Source: JACKBC01 sp041391125 (lineage in GTDB: Bacteria > Chloroflexota > Anaerolineae > Caldilineales > Caldilineaceae). Taken from it: 64,000 nucleotides of DNA. A model generated the notes under the pieces. The model searched no databases. It was not told the DNA's origin and saw nothing but the letters and a program-made list of their open reading frames with translations. Every line of letters starts with the position of its first letter. The first letter of the stretch is position 1. This document shows positions 29,818 through 37,524 of the stretch, in pieces. The translations under genes and the position numbers were made by a program. Location of the stretch: contig JAWKON010000046.1 in NCBI GenBank assembly GCA_041391125.1, positions 1-64,000 of the forward strand, written 5' to 3'.

Positions 29818-30375
29818 ATGAGCACAATGACGGATGAATTGCGAGATGCGCTCAACGCCAGCGCCCGCTATTTGAGCCAAAATCGACCCGAAGATGCCAT
29901 TGCGGTATTGGAGCCGCTGCGTAAAAAGGCCGCCCACATTCCCGATGTGGCGATTAACCTGGGCGGCGCCTATATTTTGCTGCGCAAGTGGAACCGGGCG
30001 GTGCGCGTTTTGGAACCGGCTGCGCAACAGCACGTCCAAAACGCCATGCTATGGACCAATCTGGCGGCGGCCTATTTGGGCAGCTTGGAAACTGCCGGAC
30101 CCAAGCAGCAGCGTCAGGCCATTGCGGCCTATGAACGCGTGCTCGAAATCGACTCCAAAGCGCCCAATGTGCATTATCATCTGGGACTGATCTACAAAGA
30201 GCAGGGCGATTGGGCCAATGCCGAGCGCTATTTTCAGGGCGCGCTGGACGTAAATCCGGCGGACCGTGATGCGCGCTTGTGGCTCTCGCGCCTCAGCGCG
30301 GTGCAGGATACAATGGGCGCACAGACCAATGCGCGTTCCAATGGCCCGCTGGCCGGTGGGGAAGGCGAGAATTAG
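29818..30375 (+). CDS. TPR-repeat protein
   Basis: This 185-residue soluble protein has about four tetratricopeptide repeats: ALNASARYLSQNRPEDAIAV, VAINLGGAYILLRKWNRAVR, AMLWTNLAAAYLG, and NVHYHLGLIYKEQGDWANAE with ALDVNPADRDARLWLSRL. A short Ala/Gly/Asn tail follows. ATG 29818 is preferred to the in-frame TTG at 29812. It is probably an adaptor in the same unit as the HEAT and FecR-like proteins. Spacing of 24 bp upstream and 8 bp downstream supports cotranscription. Confidence 0.82.
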   Translation: MSTMTDELRDALNASARYLSQNRPEDAIAVLEPLRKKAAHIPDVAINLGGAYILLRKWNRAVRVLEPAAQQHVQNAMLWTNLAAAYLGSLETAGPKQQRQAIAAYERVLEIDSKAPNVHYHLGLIYKEQGDWANAERYFQGALDVNPADRDARLWLSRLSAVQDTMGAQTNARSNGPLAGGEGEN

Positions 30376-30383
30376 AAAAACCC

Positions 30384-31679
30384 ATGAGTTCCGAAAGCTG
30401 GTCGGTTGAAGCTGCTGGGCGCCCGCTGGCAAGCTGGCGCGAAAATCCCGAACGGCTGGCATGGCTGATTATGCTGGTCAGCTTTGCTATTTTTCTAGCG
30501 CTGCTGGTGTCGATTCCGGCGGCGGTCGTTTACGGGGTGGAGCATTTTGCGGTGGCGCTGGATGCCCAGCTCGACGCCACCATTGGCACCGTGCGCTATC
30601 ATGCGTCCAGCGTGACCGAACCCATTGCCGTTACAGGCGCGCGCGGCGGCATCAAAGAGGGCAGCGTCATCGAAGCGGCGGGCGATTCCACGCAAGGCAC
30701 CCTCAAATTTGTGACGCCCAATAATCCTGACAGCGCATTGGGCAGCATCCGCATTTACGCCAACACAACCCTTCAAATCGAAAAAATCCGCGAGCCTTTT
30801 TTCCAGAGCAGCAGCCAGCCCTATTTGCTGCGTATTTTTTTGGAAAGTGGCCAGGCCACCATTTTTAACGACAGCGGCACCGCCCGTCCACTGCGCGTAG
30901 AGCTGGTCACCCCGCATGGGCAGGCCACGATGGCCGCGGCGGGCGCCTATGAAATTTCGGTCACCGAGCAGCGCACGGATATTACCGTGCGCTCCGGTGC
31001 GGCGGCGTTGACCAACGGCGCCGGCCAACAAGCCGTGCTCGACAGCACGCTGCGCGCCTGGATGACGTCCGACATGCTGGAGCAGGAGCCGGCCTCGGCC
31101 CAGCATAATCTGGTCCGCGCCGGCAGCTATGCCGAGAGCTGGGAGTCGTACTACTTTGCGCCGGAAAATGTGACGCGCGGCGAAGTGCAATTCTTGGAAA
31201 GCGACGGCCGCGATGTGGCCTTTTTCACCCGGCAGGCGGCGGAAAATTATCATACCGAGGTGGGGATAACGCAGCAGCTCAACGCCGACGTGAATGTGTA
31301 TGAATCGCTGGTGCTCAAGTTTGACGTGAAGTTGCTCAACCAAAATCTGGCGGGCGGCGGCACCGTGGGCACCGAATATCCGCTGCGCGTCGAGATTACA
31401 TTTACGGACGTTTACGGCAACGACCGCACCTGGGGGCAGGGCTTTTACTATTTGGACCCGACTACCGATGATGATCCCCAAAATGACTACTGGCAAACCG
31501 ACGATGGATTGAAGATTCCAGCGTTTCAGTGGTATACATATGAATCACCCAATCTGATCCAGTTTTGGCAAAATCTAGCACAGCCCACGCCCGCCGCCCG
31601 CATCAACAGCATCCGCCTCTACGCCAGCGGCTGGAACTACCAGAGCATCATCAGCGATGTCTATCTGCTGGCGCAATAG
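30384..31679 (+). CDS. Single-pass membrane protein with FecR-like domain
   Basis: This 431-residue protein starts at ATG 30384. A short cytoplasmic segment rich in Arg and Glu is followed by one membrane helix (about 28-48, LIMLVSFAIFLALLVSIP). Outside lies a beta-rich region matching FecR-type folds (EGSVIEAAGDSTQGTLKFVT, QPYLLRIFLESGQATIFND, TPHGQATMAAAGAYEISV, ITVRSGAAALTN). A second beta-sandwich-like domain (residues ~260-430) resembles carbohydrate-binding jelly rolls. It may sense or bind an envelope polymer. FecR proteins usually pair with ECF sigma factors, but none is adjacent, so a structural role is as likely. Confidence 0.7.
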   Translation: MSSESWSVEAAGRPLASWRENPERLAWLIMLVSFAIFLALLVSIPAAVVYGVEHFAVALDAQLDATIGTVRYHASSVTEPIAVTGARGGIKEGSVIEAAGDSTQGTLKFVTPNNPDSALGSIRIYANTTLQIEKIREPFFQSSSQPYLLRIFLESGQATIFNDSGTARPLRVELVTPHGQATMAAAGAYEISVTEQRTDITVRSGAAALTNGAGQQAVLDSTLRAWMTSDMLEQEPASAQHNLVRAGSYAESWESYYFAPENVTRGEVQFLESDGRDVAFFTRQAAENYHTEVGITQQLNADVNVYESLVLKFDVKLLNQNLAGGGTVGTEYPLRVEITFTDVYGNDRTWGQGFYYLDPTTDDDPQNDYWQTDDGLKIPAFQWYTYESPNLIQFWQNLAQPTPAARINSIRLYASGWNYQSIISDVYLLAQ

Positions 31680-33537
31680 CCCTTGGCGGCGAAGCAGAAT
31701 TGGCCGCTTGTTCCTCCCAATGCCGCCGCTGCAACTCGCTTTGGCGGCGGCGCTCCTGCTATTCCTTCTCCTTTCCACACACAATTTAGGTTTGCCCGGC
31801 CTGCATTATGATGAAGCCAAAGAGGCCGGTCTCAACGCCATGGAATTGCTGACCGGCGCACCGGTGACGGCCTTCCGCGGCGCTTCGATCTCGCTCTGGG
31901 GCGTGCAATGGCCGCTGATGGTGCAGGATTATATTGGCGCGCTCAATGTCTATCTGGCGCTGCCGTTGCTCTGGCTAACCGGCATTGGCGTACCCAACTT
32001 GCGCGCCCTGGCTATCCTGACGGCGCTGGCCGCCCTGCTGCTGCTGGAGCGCGCCGTGTCAGAATGGATGCAGTTTAGGCGTGGAGAACAAAGCGCGGCG
32101 AGCATGCACACGCCCGTTTCGTTGGCAGGGGTGATTGCGGTGGCGTTGCTGGCCGTTGCGCCCAGTTTTATCTTTTGGAGTCGCCAAGGCATTTTTGTCA
32201 CCAACGTAATGCAGCCGCTGACATTGGGCTGCATTTGGCAAGGGTTGCGCTGGCTGCGGTGGGGGCGCGGGCGCGCGCTGCTGATCAGCGCTTTTTGCGG
32301 CGGGCTGGCGCTCTATGCCAAGGTGCAGGCGGTGTGGCTGGTGGGGCCGTTTGCGCTGTTGGCGGGCGGCTGGTGGCTGTGGCAGACGCGCTGGGCGCGC
32401 CAGGATGCGGACACCGTATCGACCACCCCGCGCATGACTGTTATATTGGCGGTGGGCGTGATCGGTGCGTTTGTGCTGCCGCTGCTGCCGCTGCTCCTGT
32501 TCAACTGGCAGACGGGCGGCCTATGGGACGCGCTGAGCCGGAATGCGCAAACCAGCTATTATGGCGTCGACAATGCCGATTTGGCCGGCAATCTGGCCGT
32601 GCGCTGGCGGCAATTGGGCCAGATGTTGCGCGGCGATCACCTTTGGTATTTGGGCGGCGTGTATGGCAACAGCCTGGCGCCGTGGCTGTGGGGCGCGCTG
32701 ATCGGCAGCGGACTTTGGCGCTGGCCCAAGCGCATGACCGGGCCGCTGCTTTTGCTGCTGGCCGCGTTCGCCATGAGTCTTTTCACCATCAGCGATCTCT
32801 TCATCACCCACTTTGCGCTGATCCAGCCGCTGGCGTATGGGGCGATTGGGGTGGCGGGTGCGCTATGGCTGCAAAGCGGCGCCAATGAGGGGGGGCGCGT
32901 TGCGGGTCCATTAAATCGCGGATGGCGGGATTTCGTTGGGCGCTTTCTAAGCGCAAATGCTGCTGAACAGGGCATGTCACTCTATAAGAGTGACCTACGA
33001 GCGGGCGATTCGTCCGGTCAAACAGAAGAACTTGCGAGGAGGCGGGGCGATTGGTGGAATTGGCGCATGGCGGTGGCCATTTTGCTGTTGATATGGGCGG
33101 GGTTGGATGTGGCGGCGACGGCGCGCTATTATGACGCATTGAATCGCAGCGGCGGGTTGGCCGATCATTCGGACGCGTCGTATCATTTGGCCTATTATTT
33201 GCGCTATAATGGGTTGGGCGCGCCCATTGCGCTGGATTGGGGGATCGATGCGCCGGTGCGTTTTCTGAGCCAGGGCCGCGTCACGCCCATTGAGATCTTC
33301 GGCTATGCATCGGTGGCTGCGCCGGATGCCGCTTTTGTCGAGCGGCTGGCCCTCTTTTGGCCAACTCAGACAATGTTTATCTGCTGCGCTCGAGGGCAAA
33401 CTGTTTTCCAGGGCCGCCGCCAGCGCTTTATAGAAGCCGCTGCCAAGCGAGGGCGCCGCGCGGTGCTGGAGCAGACTTTTGCACAGCGCGACGGAACGCC
33501 GCTTTTTGAGCTGTGGCGAGTAGCGGGTGGCGAGTAG
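31657..33537 (+). CDS. GT39-like membrane glycosyltransferase (GT-C fold)
   Basis: This 626-residue protein has about ten membrane helices. It begins with an Arg-rich N-terminus and a first helix (LALAAALLLFLLLS) followed by the motif LPGLHYDEAKEAGLNAMELL. The acidic DE pair in this first external loop is the catalytic signature of dolichyl-phosphate-mannose-type GT-C enzymes. It would transfer a sugar from a polyprenyl phosphate to a protein or glycan outside the membrane. The start at 31657 overlaps the previous gene by 23 bp; MPPLQL at 31720 is an alternative. A hydrophilic loop near residues 410-465 is poorly conserved in character. A soluble C-terminal domain follows the last helix. It ends the envelope cluster. 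Confidence 0.8.
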   Translation: MSICWRNSPWRRSRIGRLFLPMPPLQLALAAALLLFLLLSTHNLGLPGLHYDEAKEAGLNAMELLTGAPVTAFRGASISLWGVQWPLMVQDYIGALNVYLALPLLWLTGIGVPNLRALAILTALAALLLLERAVSEWMQFRRGEQSAASMHTPVSLAGVIAVALLAVAPSFIFWSRQGIFVTNVMQPLTLGCIWQGLRWLRWGRGRALLISAFCGGLALYAKVQAVWLVGPFALLAGGWWLWQTRWARQDADTVSTTPRMTVILAVGVIGAFVLPLLPLLLFNWQTGGLWDALSRNAQTSYYGVDNADLAGNLAVRWRQLGQMLRGDHLWYLGGVYGNSLAPWLWGALIGSGLWRWPKRMTGPLLLLLAAFAMSLFTISDLFITHFALIQPLAYGAIGVAGALWLQSGANEGGRVAGPLNRGWRDFVGRFLSANAAEQGMSLYKSDLRAGDSSGQTEELARRRGDWWNWRMAVAILLLIWAGLDVAATARYYDALNRSGGLADHSDASYHLAYYLRYNGLGAPIALDWGIDAPVRFLSQGRVTPIEIFGYASVAAPDAAFVERLALFWPTQTMFICCARGQTVFQGRRQRFIEAAAKRGRRAVLEQTFAQRDGTPLFELWRVAGGE

Positions 33538-33577
33538 CGAGTGGCGCGTTACCCGCCACCCGCCACCCTTCCTCCCT

Positions 33578-34465
33578 ATGAAACTAATTTTGAGCCGCAA
33601 AGGATTCGATTCGGCCAGTGGCGGCGTGGCCAACCCAATATTGCCCGATGGCCGCCTGTGCCCGCTGCCCATACCGGATGTGCGCGCACAGCGGCGCTAT
33701 TGCGATATGCAATTGGCAAATGGTTCGCTGCCGGCGCGCTATAGCCACCTGGGCGCGCTGGTGGCGGAGCTGACGGGCGGCAAAACCGGCGCGGATGCCT
33801 GCGGTCATTTGGACCCGGATTTGACGGCCCACAGCGTGGCGCGCGCAGATGGTTGGCGACCCGCCTTTGGGCAGACTGGCGCTGCGCTGGGACATTTGCA
33901 CAATCAAGCGATTGGGCCGGGCGATCTGTTTCTCTTTTACGGCTGGTTTCGGCGGGTTGAATTGGTGGATGACCGGCTGCAATATGTGGCCATTGCGCCC
34001 GATATGCACGTGATTTATGGCTGGTTGCAGGTGGAATCGGTGTTTTATCCGGCGCGTTGCGCCGACGCCGACATACCGGCGTGGCTGCGCGATCATCCGC
34101 ACTGCGCGCCCGATTTTGCCCGGCAGAATGCGATTTATGTGGCCCGTGAACGATTGGCCTTGGCGGGTGTTGACGGGCGGATCGCGGGCGGCGGTCTATT
34201 TCCGGCTTGTCGTCCAGCGCGGCAGCTCACGGCGGCGGAGAGCGCCCGCCGCAGCCTGTGGCGGCTGCCCGGCTGGTTTTATCCGCCGGCGCCAGAGCAA
34301 GCGCTGAGTTATCATGGTAAAATGGAGCGCTGGCAGCGGCAGGGCGAGCACGCGTTGCTGCGAACGGTGGGTCGCGGCCAGGAGTTTGTGTTGGATTGCG
34401 CGCATTATCCCCGTTGCGCGGCGTGGTTGGCCGAGCTGTTTGCAGATGCAAAGGTGACAACGTGA
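33578..34465 (+). CDS. Nmad3-type nucleotide-modification-associated protein
   Basis: This 295-residue protein matches the Nmad3 family, predicted from genome context to take part in hypermodified DNA base synthesis in phages and bacteria. Diagnostic text includes the N-terminus MKLILSRKGFDSASGGVANP, then LDPDLTAHSV, WRPAFGQTGAALGHLHNQ, AIGPGDLFLFYGWFRRVEL and HVIYGWLQVESVF. It begins after a palindromic spacer (33529-33570). The stop overlaps the next gene's GTG (GTGA), so it is translationally coupled to the atypical response regulator. No phage or base-modification genes are visible nearby, which is unusual for this family. Enzymatic activity of the family is not established as far as I know. 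Confidence 0.75.
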   Translation: MKLILSRKGFDSASGGVANPILPDGRLCPLPIPDVRAQRRYCDMQLANGSLPARYSHLGALVAELTGGKTGADACGHLDPDLTAHSVARADGWRPAFGQTGAALGHLHNQAIGPGDLFLFYGWFRRVELVDDRLQYVAIAPDMHVIYGWLQVESVFYPARCADADIPAWLRDHPHCAPDFARQNAIYVARERLALAGVDGRIAGGGLFPACRPARQLTAAESARRSLWRLPGWFYPPAPEQALSYHGKMERWQRQGEHALLRTVGRGQEFVLDCAHYPRCAAWLAELFADAKVTT

Positions 34466-35157
34466 AGGTGCTGCTAATTGCGGACGATCCGCATGAAGAA
34501 TCGATTCTGCTAGGAGTGCTGCAGATGGCCGGTTTTAGCGTGGCGGTGGCCCGCCGGGCCGATGTTGATGAGGGCGCGCTATTGGAGCAAGCTGCCGAGT
34601 TGATAGTAATCACGGCGGCCTTTGACGATCCAGTGGACGCCGTTTACCATCTGCGCACGCAATCCGATGCCCCGCTGATTTGGGTGGTTGATGCGACGAC
34701 CGAGCGCCTGCACGCCCAGATGATCGAGGCGGGTGTCGATCACATTTTCACGCGCCCGCTCAGCGTGCGGCTGCTCGTGGCCTATGCGCAGGCGCTGTTG
34801 CGCAGAAACCGGGCCTCTTTGGCATTGGCCTCGGCCTCTGTCACAGAGCTGAATATGCGGAGCGCCGTGCGATTGGACCCGGCCCGCCGCACCGTACAGG
34901 TGGCGGGCCGGTCACCACAGCGCTTGAGCCAGCTTGAATATCGCCTGCTGCACACGCTGATGTTGAACCGCGGCCAGGTGATCCCGACCGAAACCATTGT
35001 TGAGCACGTCTGGGGCTACAGTGGCGAGGGTGACCGTAGCCTGGTGCGCGGGCTGATCAACCGGTTGCGCGCCAAAATTGAGACCAACCCCGAAAACCCG
35101 CTCTACATTCGCACGATTGCGCGCATTGGCTACATGTTTAGCCAAGACGATGCATAG
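34462..35157 (+). CDS. Atypical OmpR-type response regulator lacking the phosphoacceptor Asp
   Basis: This 231-residue protein starts at GTG 34462. It has a receiver-like domain (1-115) followed by a winged-helix DNA-binding domain (about 135-231: LSQLEYRLLHTLMLNRGQVI, TIVEHVWGYSGEGDRSLVR, RTIARIGYMF). In the receiver the acidic pair after strand 1 is kept (ADD). The phosphorylation site that should read LVLLD is AELIVIT, giving Thr for Asp, and the conserved TKP is TRP. It should therefore bind DNA without canonical phosphorylation. It is coupled to the Nmad3 gene and has no neighbouring kinase. A leaderless AT-rich gap (35158-35364) follows. Confidence 0.85.
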   Translation: MKVLLIADDPHEESILLGVLQMAGFSVAVARRADVDEGALLEQAAELIVITAAFDDPVDAVYHLRTQSDAPLIWVVDATTERLHAQMIEAGVDHIFTRPLSVRLLVAYAQALLRRNRASLALASASVTELNMRSAVRLDPARRTVQVAGRSPQRLSQLEYRLLHTLMLNRGQVIPTETIVEHVWGYSGEGDRSLVRGLINRLRAKIETNPENPLYIRTIARIGYMFSQDDA

Positions 35158-35364
35158 CGTTCAATTTGTGCAAATTTTTCTCCTTTTTTGCAACAAATTT
35201 AAAACACTATTTGCCACTCAATTCAAATAGAGGGCAAGTAGAATATTTTATGGATTTGATTTTTGAATAGTCCGCTCAAAACCATATAAACATAGAGAAT
35301 TTGTATTCACCAATCAGCCAGGCGCGTTCTATATACTGTGGCTGATTGCAAAAGGGAGAGAATC

Positions 35365-35619
35365 ATGAGTGACGTAATTTGTTTGGATTGTGACCACAAG
35401 ATCAAATTACCATCCAATGCGCAAGAGGGCGATAGCGTTATTTGTGACAATTGCGATGCCGAATTTGAAATTGTGAGCCTTAATCCGCCTAAGATTGAGT
35501 GGATGTATGATGACTACGATGATTCCGAGGAATGGGACGACGATGGTGATGACGATTATGACGACGATGATGAATATGATGATGACGATGTTGAATATAA
35601 CGATGATGATAAATGGTAG
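35365..35619 (+). CDS. LysW-like zinc-ribbon protein with long Asp tail
   Basis: This 84-residue acidic protein starts at ATG 35365 with GGGAG 7-8 bases upstream. The N-terminal ~50 residues match LysW-type amino-group carriers: a four-Cys zinc ribbon (CLDCDHKIKLPSNAQEGDSV, then CDNCDAEFEIVSLNPP) with the usual spacing. In LysW the C-terminus is EDWGE, whose terminal Glu carries the growing amino acid. Here the protein instead extends into ~30 mostly Asp residues and ends DDDKW. No LysX or other lysine/arginine carrier-pathway genes are adjacent, so it is either a divergent carrier or a stand-alone ribbon. Its last codons overlap the start of the exporter gene by 7 bp. Confidence 0.8.
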   Translation: MSDVICLDCDHKIKLPSNAQEGDSVICDNCDAEFEIVSLNPPKIEWMYDDYDDSEEWDDDGDDDYDDDDEYDDDDVEYNDDDKW

Positions 35620-36575
35620 AATCCGCATGGCGTAAATATTGGGGAACGACTCTGCGGGCCTGGCTGCCCGGGTCCGCAGAGTGGCTGTGGGGATGGGCGC
35701 TGGCCATTGGGTCCACCATCGCGTTTAGCGTGTTGACGCCCCTGGGCAAAATGGCGATTGACGCCGGCGTGGAGCCCACGCAGCTTTCGGTATCTAGATT
35801 CGGTGTGGCGGTCCTAGCCATGGGCCTCTTCTTGGCTCGCTACGCACCGCAGAAGCTAAAAATAGACCGGCGCGGACTGCTAATTACGAGCGCCATTGGC
35901 GTGACCAATGGGCTTGGTTCACTGGCTTTTTTCTGGTCGCTCACCAGGCTGGATGCTTCGGTGGCGACCATTTTATTTGCCGTGAATCCATTGATTGTGC
36001 TGCTGATTCTGGCGTTGCGCGGGGAAAAGCTGACGCGCCGCCACTTGGTGCGTATGGCGTTGGCGCTTAGCGGCGTCTACTTGCTGCTGGGTGTGAGCGG
36101 CCACGTGGATGGAGTGGGCGTTCTACTGGTGATGTGCGGCGTCATGGGCTTTACGGGCCAACTGGTGGTGATGCAGTGGTTTTTGCAGGGATATGATTCG
36201 CACACGCTGACCTTTTACGTATTGGCGGGCATGTTTGGCGTAATGGGGCTGTTTTGGCTGATGCAAGGCGCACGCTGGGCGCCCATCGAACCAGTGGGCT
36301 GGCTGGCCATCGGCGGCATGGGCATTGTTGGCACCTTTTGTGGGTGGTTGGCCATGTTTGTCGGTATTCGCCACATTGGCAGCGGGCAAGTGGCGCTGCT
36401 GATGCCGCTGGAAACGCTGCTGGCTGTAATCTGGTCGGTGCTTTTTCTGAATGAACGCATGACGTCAGCGCAGACGCTGGGCAGCGCATTGATCTTGCTG
36501 AGCGCGCTGCTGGCCATGCAGCGGCTCATGCGCGTGCGGTGGAAGCCACACTGGCGCATCCGCCTGCGCGTTTGA
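35613..36575 (+). CDS. EamA-family (DMT) transporter
   Basis: This 320-residue inner-membrane protein has ten predicted helices in two EamA repeats (about 35-165 and 175-315). Typical segments are IAFSVLTPLGKMAIDAGVEP, ATILFAVNPLIVLLILALRG and QVALLMPLETLLAVIWSVLF with FLNERMTSAQTLGSALIL. The substrate is unknown; family members export amino acids, nucleosides or drugs. Its ATG overlaps the LysW-like gene by 7 bp. If that protein has a metabolic role, the exporter may handle a related metabolite. This is inference. Confidence 0.85.
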   Translation: MVESAWRKYWGTTLRAWLPGSAEWLWGWALAIGSTIAFSVLTPLGKMAIDAGVEPTQLSVSRFGVAVLAMGLFLARYAPQKLKIDRRGLLITSAIGVTNGLGSLAFFWSLTRLDASVATILFAVNPLIVLLILALRGEKLTRRHLVRMALALSGVYLLLGVSGHVDGVGVLLVMCGVMGFTGQLVVMQWFLQGYDSHTLTFYVLAGMFGVMGLFWLMQGARWAPIEPVGWLAIGGMGIVGTFCGWLAMFVGIRHIGSGQVALLMPLETLLAVIWSVLFLNERMTSAQTLGSALILLSALLAMQRLMRVRWKPHWRIRLRV

Positions 36576-36756
36576 TCGTATTGTGCGCTTCCTTGCTTCG
36601 GTATCTGAAATGCGATAGGATTAGCGGTAGGATTGGAACATGGGGGATAGGCCTCTTTTGCCCCTGGCCCCCTCCTCCCCACTTGTAGGGAGGAGGGGGA
36701 ACGGCGCACTTTGTGCGTAAAGGGGGAGGAGAGGCCGCCGCCATTAATTTTATGGG
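36576..36756. repeat. GC-rich palindrome in the spacer before the two-component genes
   Basis: CCCCCTCCTCCC (36668-36679) pairs with GGGAGGAGGGGG (36688-36699), and a second smaller stem (GGCGCAC...GTGCG) follows. The same purine/pyrimidine text style appears at 24885-24975 before rseP. The response-regulator ATG lies 58 bp beyond the first stem. Confidence 0.7.
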
Positions 36757-37515
36757 ATGGGAAATAGCAAGTTGGATAGTTTGAATGAAGTGGTGAATCC
36801 GAAAATTTTGGTAGTGGAGGATGAGGCGGCCATTGCCGAAACGCTTGAATATAATTTGGCGCGCCAGGGCTATACGGTCTTTATGAGCGCCAACGGGTAC
36901 AGCGCGCTGCAAACCGCGCGCCAGGAGACGCCGGACATGGTGATTCTTGATATTATGTTGCCCGGTATGGATGGGTTGGAAGTGTGCCGCGTGTTGCGCC
37001 AGGAGACCAATGTACCCATTTTGATGTTGACGGCGCGTACGGACGAGATCGACAAAATTGTGGGCTTGGAAGTGGGGGCGGATGATTACCTGACCAAACC
37101 ATTTAGCATGAGGGAATTGCTGGCGCGCGTCAAGGCGCAGCTACGCCGCGTGCGGCTGATCCGCGCAGAGATTGGCAGCGCAGACGAGTCTGCAGCCGAC
37201 GAGACGCCGCAGCCCAAGAAGCTGACCTTTGGCAATCTGGTGATTGTGCCGGATCGGCGCGAGGCGCTGCTGGGCGGCCAGGCCGTGCCGCTTAAGCCCA
37301 TGGAGTTTGACCTGCTGCTCTATCTGGCGCACAATCGCAATCTGGTGCTCAGCCGCGACCAGATTCTGGAAAAGGTGTGGGGCTGGGACTACAACGGCGG
37401 CAGCCGCACCGTTGACGTCCACATCCGCTGGCTGCGCGAAAAAATTGAGGCGAACCCCGCCGCACCGGAACGCATTATCACCGTGCGCGGGGTGGGGTAT
37501 CGGTTTGAAGGATAG
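36757..37515 (+). CDS. PhoB/WalR-type response regulator
   Basis: This 252-residue protein has a receiver (15-130) with the acidic pocket EDE at 21-23, phosphoacceptor Asp65 (MVILDIMLPGMDG) and Lys114 (DDYLTKPFSMRELL). It is joined to an OmpR winged helix (about 150-250: LKPMEFDLLLYLAHNRNLVL, TVDVHIRWLREKIE, TVRGVGYRF). It is intact and typical. A 26-residue Asn/Ser-rich N-terminal extension precedes strand 1 only slightly. The gene for its cognate kinase begins 9 bp later. Confidence 0.92.
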   Translation: MGNSKLDSLNEVVNPKILVVEDEAAIAETLEYNLARQGYTVFMSANGYSALQTARQETPDMVILDIMLPGMDGLEVCRVLRQETNVPILMLTARTDEIDKIVGLEVGADDYLTKPFSMRELLARVKAQLRRVRLIRAEIGSADESAADETPQPKKLTFGNLVIVPDRREALLGGQAVPLKPMEFDLLLYLAHNRNLVLSRDQILEKVWGWDYNGGSRTVDVHIRWLREKIEANPAAPERIITVRGVGYRFEG

Positions 37516-37524
37516 GGTGCTTCT

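Noticed and set aside
30495..31496. 333-codon minus-strand frame
   Set aside because: Shadow of the FecR-like gene; the plus strand has the membrane helix and operon context.
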